Part shown: in pieces, positions 35,267 to 45,091 of the stretch
Layout of the letters: every line of letters begins with the position of its first letter
Numbering within the stretch: the first letter of the stretch is position 1
Origin: Melioribacter roseus
Lineage (GTDB): Bacteria; Bacteroidota; Ignavibacteria; Ignavibacteriales; Melioribacteraceae
Assembly (NCBI GenBank): GCA_020724265.1
Contig: DYHH01000022.1
Coordinates: forward strand, 1-64,000
Direction: 5' to 3'
Length of the DNA: 64,000 nt
The notes under the pieces: model-generated
Databases searched by the model: none
What the model was told of the DNA's origin: nothing
What the model saw: only the letters and a program-made list of their open reading frames with translations
Position numbers and translations under genes: made by a program

Positions 35267-36039
35267 TGACGGAGATCCTTACATCCCATTTTATGATATT
35301 CTTATTCATCTTTATTAGAGTAACGGCGGTTTTTGTAACAGCTCCTTTATTCAGTAATAAAGCATTTCCATCTATGGCTAAAATTGCACTTGCCTTAGTT
35401 ATATCTTACTTGATTTTTACTTTTATCAACAAAGACTCAATCCAACTCGAAATTACTCTATCATTCATCTTTACAAATGTTATTAAAGAAATATTAACCG
35501 GGGTAATACTTGGCTTTAGTGTAGCACTTGTATTCTTTGCTATTTCTTTTGCCGGTACAATAATAGGATTTGATATCGGGATGTCTATGGCGCAAGTTCT
35601 GAATCCAACCGAAGAAACTAACAACAACGTTTTAGGAGAGTACTTATATATATTAGCCATTTTGATACTGATATTAATCAACGGTCATCACTATATAATT
35701 AGATCAATTACTTATTCTTTTACAATAGTTCCAATTGGAGCCTATACGCTGAATACCGAAGTCTTTGACTTTATCGTTAAGATGGGAGCCTCGGTTTTTG
35801 TTCTTGCTGTTAAAATTGCTTCGCCAATATTGGTCTCTTTTTTTCTTGTACACCTTGCAGAAGGTATTATGGCAAGAGTTATTCCTCAAATGCAGGTTTT
35901 CTTTGTTACATACCCGTTAAAAATTGGATTGGGAATTGTAATGTTAATGGTAACAATTCCGCTTTACGTATACTTAATTAAAAATTTGCTTCATAGCTAT
36001 GAAGACAAGCTTTATCAATTAATACAAACGATGAGTTAA
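35266..36039 (+). CDS. fliR: Export gate protein FliR
   Basis: The 257-residue, multi-spanning membrane protein has FIFIRVTAVFVTAPLFSNK near its N-terminus and GFDIGMSMAQVLNPTEET in the middle. It completes the FliPQR gate. The start overlaps the fliQ stop (TGATG). Confidence 0.94.
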   Translation: MTEILTSHFMIFLFIFIRVTAVFVTAPLFSNKAFPSMAKIALALVISYLIFTFINKDSIQLEITLSFIFTNVIKEILTGVILGFSVALVFFAISFAGTIIGFDIGMSMAQVLNPTEETNNNVLGEYLYILAILILILINGHHYIIRSITYSFTIVPIGAYTLNTEVFDFIVKMGASVFVLAVKIASPILVSFFLVHLAEGIMARVIPQMQVFFVTYPLKIGLGIVMLMVTIPLYVYLIKNLLHSYEDKLYQLIQTMS

Positions 36040-36042
36040 GAA

Positions 36043-37122
36043 ATGGCTGAACAACAAGGTCAGGATAAAACCGAACAACCAACGCAGAAAAAACTTGATG
36101 ATGCCAGGAATAAAGGTCAGGCAGCAAAAAGTGCCGAGATTTCCAATTTTACTGTTTTTGGTTCGGGTCTGCTTTTGCTTTTTCTATTTCAAGGATTTAT
36201 CGGACAAAGATTATCATCCATTTCATCACAGATTTTTATTTCCTTAGATCAATTTGAATTAAGTCGAAGTGTCATTCAAATATATGCAATGAAAGGGTTT
36301 CTCTTTTTCTTTATTACTCTCTCCCCTTTTTTTATTGGAATAATTTTATTGGCATTAGCTGTAAATCTAATGCAAGTAGGAATCAGAATTTCGCCTAAAG
36401 CATTACAACCAAAATTCAGTAAACTAAACCCGATCAAGGGATTAAAGAACAAATTATTCTCGTCTCGAACGGTAGTAGAAGTTATTAAATCATTAGTAAA
36501 GTTGATAATAATCGGACTCTTTAGTTACCTGGCAATTAGTACGTTAATTGTCCAATCAACAAATTTGCTTAGCCAATCTATTGAAGAAATAGTCAACTTT
36601 ATGTCGGATGCAGCTTTATCATTTTTGTGGAAAATACTTATTGTTTATGCGGTGCTTTCAATAGCTGATTTTATTTTCCAAAAATATAAATTCAAAAAAG
36701 ATATGATGATGACAAAGCAAGAAGTAAAAGATGAGTTCAAACAGACTGAAGGCGATCCGTTTGTTAAAGGGAAAATTAAAACAAAGCAGATGGAAATGAG
36801 TCGTAACAGAATGATTCAAGAAGTACCGAAAGCCGATGTTGTTATTACAAATCCTACTCACTTTGCAATAGCATTGAAATATGATGCCGCAAAAAACTCT
36901 GCACCGATTGTTCTTGCCAAGGGTATGGATGAAGTAGCACTTAGAATAAAAGAAGCAGCAAGAAAAAACAACGTTCCGCTCTATGAAGACAAATTACTTG
37001 CACAGGCTCTTTATAAAACATGTAAAATCGGTGAAGAAATACCGGAAAAACTATTTGAAGCAGTTGCTAAAATTCTTGCGTTTGTATTCAAAGCCAAATC
37101 GCAAAAGAAAAGAATTGTGTAA
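36043..37122 (+). CDS. flhB: Export switch protein FlhB
   Basis: The 359-residue protein has EQPTQKKLDDARNKGQAAKS, four transmembrane segments and a cytoplasmic domain containing the autocleavage motif NPTH (VVITNPTHFAIAL). Self-cleavage within NPTH allows the FliK-driven switch from hook to filament export. Confidence 0.97.
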   Translation: MAEQQGQDKTEQPTQKKLDDARNKGQAAKSAEISNFTVFGSGLLLLFLFQGFIGQRLSSISSQIFISLDQFELSRSVIQIYAMKGFLFFFITLSPFFIGIILLALAVNLMQVGIRISPKALQPKFSKLNPIKGLKNKLFSSRTVVEVIKSLVKLIIIGLFSYLAISTLIVQSTNLLSQSIEEIVNFMSDAALSFLWKILIVYAVLSIADFIFQKYKFKKDMMMTKQEVKDEFKQTEGDPFVKGKIKTKQMEMSRNRMIQEVPKADVVITNPTHFAIALKYDAAKNSAPIVLAKGMDEVALRIKEAARKNNVPLYEDKLLAQALYKTCKIGEEIPEKLFEAVAKILAFVFKAKSQKKRIV

Positions 37123-37125
37123 ATA

Positions 37126-39177
37126 ATGTTTAAGATAAATAAAAATACCGATATATTATTAGCTTTCGGATTAATACTAATGCTCGGGTTGATGCTTATT
37201 CCTCTCCCGGCTGCATTTCTTGATTTCTTTTTAGCACTTAATATTTCTCTTGCGGTTCTTGTACTTGTATTATCCTTATACATTAAATCACCGCTGGATT
37301 TTTCGGTTTTCCCGGGATTGTTATTAATTTTAACACTTTTCAGGTTGGCACTGAATATAAGTTCTACTCGATTAATTTTAATTGACGGTTATGCAGGAAA
37401 AGTAATTGAATCATTCGGAAGTTTTGTCGTAAGCGGTAATTTTGTTGTTGGCTTTATAATCTTTCTCATATTAGTAATTATTCAATTCATTGTAATTGTA
37501 AAAGGCTCGGGAAGAATTTCGGAAGTATCTGCAAGATTTACTTTGGATGCAATGCCGGGCAAGCAAATGGCAATTGATGCGGATTTAAGTTCCGGTTTGA
37601 TTAGTGAATCCGATGCCAGATCTCGAAGAGATACTATTTCTCGCGAAGCAGAGTTTTTTGGTGCTATGGATGGCGCCAGTAAATTTGTTAAAGGTGATGC
37701 AATTGCCGGTATATTGATAAATGTTATTAATATTATAGGCGGTTTTATAATCGGTGTCGCTCAAAAAGGTATGCCGTTTACAGACGCATTACAAAGCTAT
37801 ACAATATTAACAATAGGTGATGGACTAGTATCACAAATTCCAGCTTTAGTTATTGCTACTTCTGCAGGCATGGTTGTAACACGGAGTTCGTCGGGAACTT
37901 CGTTGGATAGTCAAATGAAACTGCAGTTACTTTCTAATCCAAGGGTTCTTGGTACTGTTGCCGGGGTTGTTATGTTGCTCGCATTTGTTCCCGGCATGCC
38001 AATGATTCCTTTTATGGTTCTCAGTGTAGTTGCGGGTACCGGGTCATATCTTACTAAGAAAAGTTTATCCAAGAGTCAAGTCGATACATCTGAAAAAGAA
38101 GAATCAGCAGAAGAAGAAAAAGAAGAAAATGTGGAACAATATCTTCAAGTCGATCCTATTGAATTGGAAATCGGGTATGGACTTATAAGTCTTGTAGATG
38201 AAAATGAAGGGGGTAATTTATTTGAAAAAATTTCATCGACAAGAAAATTTATTGCACTTGAGTACGGTCTGTTGATTCCACCTGTAAGAGTTAGAGATAA
38301 TCTTCAATTAGAACCTAACCAGTATATAATAAAAATTAAAGGGAATGTTGTTTCATCTTTTGAAATACACACAGATAGATGGCTGGCAATGAATTCCGGT
38401 TTAATAGATGAATCTCCCGACGGAATTCCTACTAATGACCCCGCTTTTTCACTTCCGGCGGTTTGGGTAAATAAAGAAGAAAAAGAGAAAGCCGAAATTC
38501 TTGGCTACACCGTTGTTGATGCAATATCTGTACTTACAACTCATTTACAAGAAACTCTTAAGAAGAACTTTGACAAAATATTAACTCGACAATCGGTTAA
38601 ACAATTGTTGGAAAATTTGAAGAAAGAGTATAACGCAGTTGTTGATGATATTAATCCCGAAATTCTTCCGCTCGGAACTATTCAAAAAGTATTACAGAAC
38701 TTGTTAAAAGAATATATACCTATTAAAGACCTTGTACAGATTTTAGAAGCTTTAATAGATTATTCAAAAGTAACAAAGAACGTAGACGTATTAACTGAGT
38801 ATGCAAGACATGCTGTCGGCGATATAATTGCCAATATTTATAAGGACCAAAATAATATAATACATGCCGCAGCCATGGGAGATAAACTTGAAAAACATAT
38901 TGTAAATTCAATTAAAGAACAGAAAGACGCTATTCAAACGCTTGGATTGAACCCTGGTCTTTTGAATAAATTAAAAATTAATCTTGCTCAAATAACCGAC
39001 AAATTTATGAATTTAGGTTATACTCCCGTTCTAATCACCTCGGCAACAATTAGACCTTATTTTTACCGCTTATTTAGTTCTAGTTTCCCGGAGCTTGCTG
39101 TTTTATCCTACTCGGAATTGCCGGCTAACATTGAACTTGAGATAATAGACAAGTTAGAGGTAACAGATGAAAACTAA
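37126..39177 (+). CDS. flhA: Export gate protein FlhA
   Basis: The 683-residue protein has eight N-terminal membrane helices, the FHIPEP-type region (FTLDAMPGKQMAIDADLSSG, SRREAEFFGAMDGASKFVKGD-like segment) and a large cytoplasmic domain that binds chaperone-substrate complexes. It ends by overlapping flhF by 11 bases. Confidence 0.97.
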   Translation: MFKINKNTDILLAFGLILMLGLMLIPLPAAFLDFFLALNISLAVLVLVLSLYIKSPLDFSVFPGLLLILTLFRLALNISSTRLILIDGYAGKVIESFGSFVVSGNFVVGFIIFLILVIIQFIVIVKGSGRISEVSARFTLDAMPGKQMAIDADLSSGLISESDARSRRDTISREAEFFGAMDGASKFVKGDAIAGILINVINIIGGFIIGVAQKGMPFTDALQSYTILTIGDGLVSQIPALVIATSAGMVVTRSSSGTSLDSQMKLQLLSNPRVLGTVAGVVMLLAFVPGMPMIPFMVLSVVAGTGSYLTKKSLSKSQVDTSEKEESAEEEKEENVEQYLQVDPIELEIGYGLISLVDENEGGNLFEKISSTRKFIALEYGLLIPPVRVRDNLQLEPNQYIIKIKGNVVSSFEIHTDRWLAMNSGLIDESPDGIPTNDPAFSLPAVWVNKEEKEKAEILGYTVVDAISVLTTHLQETLKKNFDKILTRQSVKQLLENLKKEYNAVVDDINPEILPLGTIQKVLQNLLKEYIPIKDLVQILEALIDYSKVTKNVDVLTEYARHAVGDIIANIYKDQNNIIHAAAMGDKLEKHIVNSIKEQKDAIQTLGLNPGLLNKLKINLAQITDKFMNLGYTPVLITSATIRPYFYRLFSSSFPELAVLSYSELPANIELEIIDKLEVTDEN

Positions 39178-40270
39178 AAAATTTATAGCGCCTACTCTCA
39201 AAGAAGCTACCGAAAAAATGAAATTGGAACTCGGTAGCGAAGCAATAATATTAAGTACGCGTGTTATTGAAAACTATGATAACGGATTCCGGAAAATGTT
39301 TGAGATTGTCTCTGCTTATGAAGATGAACAGCGTGAAATAACTGAAATCCTAAACCAAAAATCCAATGTATCCTCTGCTAATAATCATGGGTTAGATTTT
39401 GAGAAGAAACTTTCGGATTTTAAAACCGTAATAGACAAATCTTTAAAAGATAAAAATAATGGTAAAGCACAAAATCTAACCTCACTTAAAGATGAAATTC
39501 AGACGATTGCAGATACGCTTTTTGAAAGGGATCTAAGTAAAGATGTTATAAAGTTGGTAATTAATTATCTCAAGAAATCAAAAAGTTACTTAACTGTTGA
39601 TAATTTAGACAACTACGTAATAACCGGTTTAGCCTCACTATTGAATACAAGAAGTTTTGAAATTGAAAAGAGAAAAAGCGGTCGTGTAATTTCAATCATT
39701 GGACCAACCGGGGTTGGTAAAACGACTTGCATAGCTAAACTCGCTGCAATCTCAAAGATCATTCATAATTTGGATATAGGTATTATCTCTATTGATACAT
39801 ATAGACTTGGCGCAATTGACCAACTAAGAATTTTCTCGGAAATCAGCAACGTTGATATGCTTGTTGCTTACGAACCAAGCGATATGCCTAAACTTATTGC
39901 AAAACTTAAAAACAAGGATTTGATTTTTATTGACACCACCGGACGCAGTCAAAAAAATACTGCCGAATTAAAAAAAATGACATCTTTTTTCAGTAATGTA
40001 AAAATTGATGAAACCTATCTTGCCTTAAGTATGACTTCTTCTCCTAAAAATCTTCTTGATGCTGCCGAAAAATTTAAAATCTTCAATTACGATTCTTTTG
40101 TTTTTACCAAGATTGATGAAGCAGTTACTCACGGTAGTATGCTGAATCTTTCGTTGAGATTTCAGAAGCCGGTTATTTACTTAACCAATGGTCAAATAAT
40201 TCCTGATGATATCTTAGCTGCTGATTCGGAATATGCAGCCAAATTAATTTATAACGGGAACTTCAATTAA
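39167..40270 (+). CDS. flhF: SRP-type GTPase FlhF
   Basis: The 367-residue protein has an N-terminal basic region (APTLKEATEKMKLELGSEAIIL), an N domain and a G domain with GPTGVGKTTCIAKLAA, DTYRLGAIDQLRIFSEI and FTKIDEA. FlhF sets where and, with FlhG, how many flagella are built, typically at a pole. Confidence 0.94.
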   Translation: MKTKKFIAPTLKEATEKMKLELGSEAIILSTRVIENYDNGFRKMFEIVSAYEDEQREITEILNQKSNVSSANNHGLDFEKKLSDFKTVIDKSLKDKNNGKAQNLTSLKDEIQTIADTLFERDLSKDVIKLVINYLKKSKSYLTVDNLDNYVITGLASLLNTRSFEIEKRKSGRVISIIGPTGVGKTTCIAKLAAISKIIHNLDIGIISIDTYRLGAIDQLRIFSEISNVDMLVAYEPSDMPKLIAKLKNKDLIFIDTTGRSQKNTAELKKMTSFFSNVKIDETYLALSMTSSPKNLLDAAEKFKIFNYDSFVFTKIDEAVTHGSMLNLSLRFQKPVIYLTNGQIIPDDILAADSEYAAKLIYNGNFN

Positions 40271-40271
40271 A

Positions 40272-41108
40272 ATGTTCGATCAGGCTTATAAATTAAGAGA
40301 GTATTATAAATCAAATGCCGTTGAAAGAAGAAACCGGCAGCAGATAATCTCGGTTACTTCAGGGAAAGGCGGAACCGGGAAATCATTTGTCGCGTTTTAT
40401 ATTGCTCAATTATTAGCAGAGCAAGGTCACAAAACCCTTTTAGTTGAGTTCGATTTCAACTTGGCAAGCTTAACTTATCATCTGGGGATAAATCCCGACA
40501 ACACACTATTTGATTTTTTTGATGGGAAAATTCTGTTTGAAGAGCTTCCCCAAAAAATATTTGAAAATTTCCATGTTGCTTTTGGAGATAACGGCAGACT
40601 GAATTATACGGATAATAATATTGCAGGGATAAGAAATTTCTTTAATTCATTATACAGCAAAGGCGGCGAATACGATTTTGTGATAATTGATAACGGCGCC
40701 GGTATTAGTCATGAAATTTTCGAAGCACTGAAGTTTTCTACTTTTAACTTACTTGTTACACTTCCCGATCATGTTGCAGTTATGGATGCTTATGTTGTAG
40801 TAAAATTGATGAAGAAAAACTCAATCGATATTAGCAATGGTGTAATTGTAAACAAATGCAAATCAATTTCGGAAGGGAAACTTGCCTTTGAAAATCTTAA
40901 CAAAGCAGTCACTCATTTCTTAAAAACAGAATTAAACTTGATGGGAATTTTATCCGAAGACCAACATCTAAAAGAACCAAAAATCTTAAATCAAACCTCT
41001 ATAAACCGGACTGAAATTCATGAAATTATATCCGAAATTTCTTCCGCCGCACTATCGATTGCTACTTTCGGTCAAATGGCTAATAATCACCAACCGGCTT
41101 CCTTATAA
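40272..41108 (+). CDS. flhG: MinD-like ATPase FlhG (FleN)
   Basis: The 278-residue ATPase has the deviant Walker A motif TSGKGGTGKSFVAF and a NKCKSISEG segment. FlhG limits flagellar number by acting on FlhF and, in some species, on the sigma-54 activator. In the second motif it reads VEFDFNLASL rather than the usual DLDAD-like sequence. Last gene of the fliL unit; no obvious hairpin terminator follows. Confidence 0.9.
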   Translation: MFDQAYKLREYYKSNAVERRNRQQIISVTSGKGGTGKSFVAFYIAQLLAEQGHKTLLVEFDFNLASLTYHLGINPDNTLFDFFDGKILFEELPQKIFENFHVAFGDNGRLNYTDNNIAGIRNFFNSLYSKGGEYDFVIIDNGAGISHEIFEALKFSTFNLLVTLPDHVAVMDAYVVVKLMKKNSIDISNGVIVNKCKSISEGKLAFENLNKAVTHFLKTELNLMGILSEDQHLKEPKILNQTSINRTEIHEIISEISSAALSIATFGQMANNHQPASL

Positions 41109-41161
41109 TTAAAAATTAGCCCAAATTCTCCCCTTTTTTGCACTTTTTGTAACCGGCTGAA

Positions 41162-41177
41162 TGGTACAATCTTTGTC
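41162..41177 (+). promoter_or_regulatory. Sigma-54 promoter of the fliA operon
   Basis: TGGTACAATCTTTGTC has GG and the TTG -12 half at the right spacing; the -24 box has TAC instead of CAC. Transcription would start near 41188, 12 bases before the ATG at 41200, with GAGG within the leader. A longer reading from ATG 41161 would overlap this site. Confidence 0.65.
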
Positions 41178-41199
41178 TAACATAGCTAACGAGGAAAAC

Positions 41200-41424
41200 A
41201 TGAATAAAATAGTATTACAAATAGGACTACTGATTTTTGCACTCTCCTTAATCTATTTCGGGCAGAGGAACATGGAATTTATTGATGTGATACTAAAGTC
41301 ATTTGTAATGTTCATCTTTTCAACTTTAGCAATTGCCTTAATTACAATTCTATTTATGAAATCAATCAACAGCGCCAGTATGAAAAAGAATGCAAGTATA
41401 GCAAAAAACTTAAAAGGAAAATAG
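41200..41424 (+). CDS. Small two-helix membrane protein before fliA
   Basis: The 74-residue protein starts at ATG 41200 behind GAGG. It has two transmembrane helices (LQIGLLIFALSLIYF and FVMFIFSTLAIALITILFM) and a basic, probably cytoplasmic, tail. No family is recognised. It is the first gene of the fliA unit and ends 3 bases before fliA. It might affect membrane positioning of a sigma factor or motor component, but this is only context. Confidence 0.7.
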   Translation: MNKIVLQIGLLIFALSLIYFGQRNMEFIDVILKSFVMFIFSTLAIALITILFMKSINSASMKKNASIAKNLKGK

Positions 41425-41427
41425 AAA

Positions 41428-42048
41428 ATGTCTACTGAAGAGATGTGGACTGAATATAAGAAAAGCCCGACTACCGAATTGAAAAAACAAATAGTAGTTA
41501 ACTATACTAACCTGGTTCATTATGTTATTCATAATTCCAAGTTTATCAGCTACGATATTTTTGATGAAAGAGATTACTTTCAATTTGGTATTGAGGGTCT
41601 AAGTGAGGCAATTGACAGATTTGACCCTGAGTACGGTACCAAGTTCGAAACTTATGCAATTCAAAGAATCAGGGGAAAAGTTTTAGATGAGATTCGAAAA
41701 GTTCAAAGTAAATATAGAATACAAACCAATTCAAACGTACTGGCTACAAATCTTTCTCTTAATAAAAGTGTATCCGAGGAAGATAACTTTATGCTATACG
41801 AAGTAATTCCCGATGAGCTTGAAGAACCGGACGAAACAGTTGAAAATTTAGAAGCAAAAGAGTTGCTGATTGAAGCACTTGAAAAATTAGATGAAAGAGA
41901 CCGGCTTATCATCACACTTTATTATTACGAACATCTCAATTACAAAGAAATTGCGACAATACTTGGTATTACTGTTTCCCGTGTTTCACAGGTTCACACA
42001 AAAATAATTAATAAACTGAAATCAAAACTTGCTGACTTAGATGGTTAA
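41428..42048 (+). CDS. fliA: Sigma-28 factor FliA
   Basis: The 206-residue sigma factor is compact (usual ~240) but has region 2 (DYFQFGIEGLSEAIDRFDPEYGTKFETYAIQRIRGKVLDEIRK split into 2.2-2.4) and region 4 (LDERDRLIITLYYYEHLNYKEIATILGITVSRVSQVHTK). It directs the three sigma-28 promoters in the window and is held by FlgM. Control from a sigma-54 promoter places it in the middle tier. It overlaps the next gene by 8 bases. Confidence 0.94.
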   Translation: MSTEEMWTEYKKSPTTELKKQIVVNYTNLVHYVIHNSKFISYDIFDERDYFQFGIEGLSEAIDRFDPEYGTKFETYAIQRIRGKVLDEIRKVQSKYRIQTNSNVLATNLSLNKSVSEEDNFMLYEVIPDELEEPDETVENLEAKELLIEALEKLDERDRLIITLYYYEHLNYKEIATILGITVSRVSQVHTKIINKLKSKLADLDG

Positions 42049-42922
42049 CTTGAACGAAGAAATAGAAATCAAAAGAACCCTTTATAACAAACACCTTTCA
42101 AGAATAAGAAATCTTCCTTCCATTCCTTCGCTTATGCTTGAAGTATCAAGATTATTGGAAGATCCTAGAACAAGTGCAACTGAGTTAGGAAGAATAATTT
42201 CTCGAGATCAAGCTATGGTTGCAAAAGTTTTAATGGTGGCTAATTCTCCTCTTTACGGAATTCCACGAAAAGTTTCGACCGTAGAGTTTGCAATTGTAAT
42301 ATTAGGATTCAACCATATTAAAAATATTGTTGTTGCTCTTTCTGTTATGGATGCATTCCAAAGCACCAATAAACGAAAATGGAATAGAAACAAATTTTGG
42401 ACTCATTCGATTGCTATGGGTGTATTATCTAAACGAATTGCCGGCGACCTTGGATTTGGCAGAACCGGGGAGGCATTTACCGCAGGCTTGCTGCACGATC
42501 TTGGTATTTCTGCAATTCAAAGATATTTCCCCAATGAGTTTAATAGTATTCTTAAGCTTGTCGAAAATGAGAATATCAGACACATAACGGCAGAAAAAAT
42601 GACTATGGGATTAACACATGCAGAAATTGGTCAATTTTTAATTAACAATTGGAATCTACCTGAAAACCTTGCTAATGCAGTAAGATTTCATCATGAACCT
42701 TCAGAAGCGCAAGAAGAGACTATTCTTCCTTCAATTATTCACCTTGCTGATTTTATGACACAGAAATTCCGAAACGGAGACTTTGACTGGGATGAGAATT
42801 TAGAATTCGATCAGGGTATCATTAATAATCTGTCACTTGGTGACCCGGTTTATCTTAATTCATTCATTGATTCTTACAAAGAACTTTTTACCGAACATAT
42901 TAATAGTATACAATTATTCTAA
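42041..42922 (+). CDS. HDOD-domain protein 1
   Basis: The 293-residue HDOD protein begins its domain with LPSIPSLMLEVSRLLEDP and DQAMVAKVLMVANSPLYGI. It retains several HD-type residues: WTHS, LLHDLG, FHHEP and HLADF. HDOD proteins are signalling scaffolds, often linked with chemotaxis and c-di-GMP, and usually not hydrolases. Overlap with fliA implies co-translation. The next gene is a close paralogue. Confidence 0.88.
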   Translation: MVNLNEEIEIKRTLYNKHLSRIRNLPSIPSLMLEVSRLLEDPRTSATELGRIISRDQAMVAKVLMVANSPLYGIPRKVSTVEFAIVILGFNHIKNIVVALSVMDAFQSTNKRKWNRNKFWTHSIAMGVLSKRIAGDLGFGRTGEAFTAGLLHDLGISAIQRYFPNEFNSILKLVENENIRHITAEKMTMGLTHAEIGQFLINNWNLPENLANAVRFHHEPSEAQEETILPSIIHLADFMTQKFRNGDFDWDENLEFDQGIINNLSLGDPVYLNSFIDSYKELFTEHINSIQLF

Positions 42923-42935
42923 CTAAGAGATTGAT

Positions 42936-43814
42936 ATGGAAATAATTACGATGGAAAACAAAATTAAAAAAACCGAGGCCGTGCTTAACAATATAATCAA
43001 GCTTCATTCAATACCGCGGATATTAGCAGAGATATTAGAATATCTTAATACGGAATCAGTTAACAATACCAAGTTAAGTAAAATGATTCTCGGAGATCAA
43101 AGCTTAGCGACTAAAATTTTAGTAATTGCTAATTCTCCCCTATACGGTTTACATCGTAATGTAACAACAATCGATTTTGCGGTTATGGTTCTTGGTGTTG
43201 ATGAAATTAGAAATATTGTTTCTTCACTTACCGTGATGGATACTTTTAAAAACAAATCCGATGAATATTTAGATCAAGGAAAATTCTGGCAGCATTCATT
43301 TTTGGTTGGAAGTGTTGCAAAAAGAATTGCCGAAGACCTTTCATTAAGTTATGCCGGTGAAGTCTTTACCGCCGGTTTTCTACATGATATCGGACTGCCG
43401 GTAATCCATAAATATTTTCATTCGGCTTTCGTTAAAATTATGAATGATGTTGAAGGCAGCGGAACTAATTATATTTCAGCAGAAATCGATAATATCGGAT
43501 TATCTCATTGTGAAATTGCTTATAAAGTTTTGGATAAATGGAATTTACCGGTGATATTATGTGATATTACTAAACATCACCATGCACCGACCAAATCAGA
43601 AGATTTTTCCAAACAAGCCGCCATTGTTCATTTGGCTGATTTTACAACCAAGCATCTTAATATAGGTTCTTACTTCTGGGACAATGATTTACAGCTTGAT
43701 ATGAAAGCCCTTTCGGTATTAGGATTTAATGATGAAGAAAAAGTAATTCATCAAATTGAAAAATATACAGACGTACTAAATGCACAATTAGAAGCAACGA
43801 GGCACTTGGTTTGA
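42936..43814 (+). CDS. HDOD-domain protein 2 (tandem paralogue)
   Basis: The 292-residue protein mirrors HDOD protein 1 over its whole length: SIPRILAEILEYLNTE, DQSLATKILVIANSPLYGL, WQHS, FLHDIG, KHHHAP and HLADF. The pair arose by tandem duplication and has diverged considerably. Conservation of the HD residues in both copies suggests either a real metal site or strong structural constraint. The stop overlaps the next TTG start (TTGA). Confidence 0.88.
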   Translation: MEIITMENKIKKTEAVLNNIIKLHSIPRILAEILEYLNTESVNNTKLSKMILGDQSLATKILVIANSPLYGLHRNVTTIDFAVMVLGVDEIRNIVSSLTVMDTFKNKSDEYLDQGKFWQHSFLVGSVAKRIAEDLSLSYAGEVFTAGFLHDIGLPVIHKYFHSAFVKIMNDVEGSGTNYISAEIDNIGLSHCEIAYKVLDKWNLPVILCDITKHHHAPTKSEDFSKQAAIVHLADFTTKHLNIGSYFWDNDLQLDMKALSVLGFNDEEKVIHQIEKYTDVLNAQLEATRHLV

Positions 43815-45091
43815 GAATAATAAAACAAAATACACGTGAGTTTCCATCATTTTATTCAACACTTGTTACTAACAATAAGTTGAAAAGAAAACCAACAATC
43901 GACGAGAGTCCCGTGAAGTTCAACAACAAACACGAAGAGCTTTTTGAATCTCTTTATACTTACGGAAGAAAAATAAGGGAAACAAATAACATCTCTCTTA
44001 TTAATGATTACTTAAAAACATCATTGAAGAAATTTATTGATATTTCCGAAATTGTATTGTTTCATAAACAAAAAGACGATGTTAACCCCATACCGCTTAC
44101 CAAAAATTGTAAAGAGAACACCGTGAACTTCGTAATTGCCATCAAAGAAGACGGCATACTTCAAAAAATATTGAACCGCAGTAATCTTGCAATAATTCCC
44201 ACAAGAGATAAAAATTCGCAAGTTTATAATTACTTTTTAATTTATCCGATAATAGATATAGATAGATCCAACCAATACTTTTTACTTATTAATACTAAAG
44301 AGAAGCATTTTGAAAGCGGGACATTCAAACGAAAAGTTCTACAATCATTTATTCAGATGTTTGTACCGCGAGTTGAATATCTTCTTCAGAAACAAGACCT
44401 GAGCCAAACTTATGACGAACTTCAAGTCTACCAATCAAAGATTTCAAATGATTATAAGTTATCGGCTATTGGAGAAATGACTTATTCAATGATAAATCAG
44501 ATTATATCACCCATGCAGGTAGTACTTAGCTGTGTAGATATACTCGAAAACAATAACGGCGGCAGTGATAAAATCGTCAACACAATTAAAACACAAGTGA
44601 AAAAAGTACAATCTATTACCGATAAGATTGCCAAATTCTCCAACGATGAACAGGCAAGAATATCGGTTCTCCCCTGTTCGTTAAATGCATTCGTTAACAA
44701 GTTTCATGATTTTATTAAGACATCTTTAAATAAAAATAATTACGAACTTCTATTGGATCTTGAGAATAATCTTCCGCCAATTTTAAGTACACCGAATTAT
44801 ATTCAACAGATTCTGACAAATACTTTTAGTTTGATGGTAAGTACATCAGATACCGGCGGAATTTATCTCCAGACCAAATACTTCAATAACAATGTAATAT
44901 TAAGAATTATTTCAACGGATCATTCTAATATTAAAACCGACGAAAAAACAAACTACAACAAGAATATCAACTTATTAATGTTAGAGACATTAATGAAAAA
45001 GCACGAAGGAAGTGCGAAATTCATTTCAGATAGTTCCAGCGGTTCCAGTTTAGAATTAATTTTTCCATTAAAACGGAAGCTGTTGAAATGA
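43811..45091 (+). CDS. Degenerate histidine-kinase-like protein
   Basis: The 426-residue protein starts at TTG overlapping the HDOD 2 stop. An N-terminal half with GAF-like character (residues ~40-190) leads into a coiled coil and a DHp-like helix (SAIGEMTYSMINQIISPMQVVLS) where the usual His is Asn (N229). The ATPase-like region (IQQILTNTFSLMVSTS) lacks clear N and G1 motifs. A pseudokinase that dimerises with or inhibits another kinase is likely. No membrane segment. Confidence 0.75.
   Translation: MRIIKQNTREFPSFYSTLVTNNKLKRKPTIDESPVKFNNKHEELFESLYTYGRKIRETNNISLINDYLKTSLKKFIDISEIVLFHKQKDDVNPIPLTKNCKENTVNFVIAIKEDGILQKILNRSNLAIIPTRDKNSQVYNYFLIYPIIDIDRSNQYFLLINTKEKHFESGTFKRKVLQSFIQMFVPRVEYLLQKQDLSQTYDELQVYQSKISNDYKLSAIGEMTYSMINQIISPMQVVLSCVDILENNNGGSDKIVNTIKTQVKKVQSITDKIAKFSNDEQARISVLPCSLNAFVNKFHDFIKTSLNKNNYELLLDLENNLPPILSTPNYIQQILTNTFSLMVSTSDTGGIYLQTKYFNNNVILRIISTDHSNIKTDEKTNYNKNINLLMLETLMKKHEGSAKFISDSSSGSSLELIFPLKRKLLK

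Noticed and set aside
41161-41199. Upstream ATG extension of the small membrane protein before fliA
   Set aside because: It overlaps the -24/-12 element and would start before the predicted transcript.
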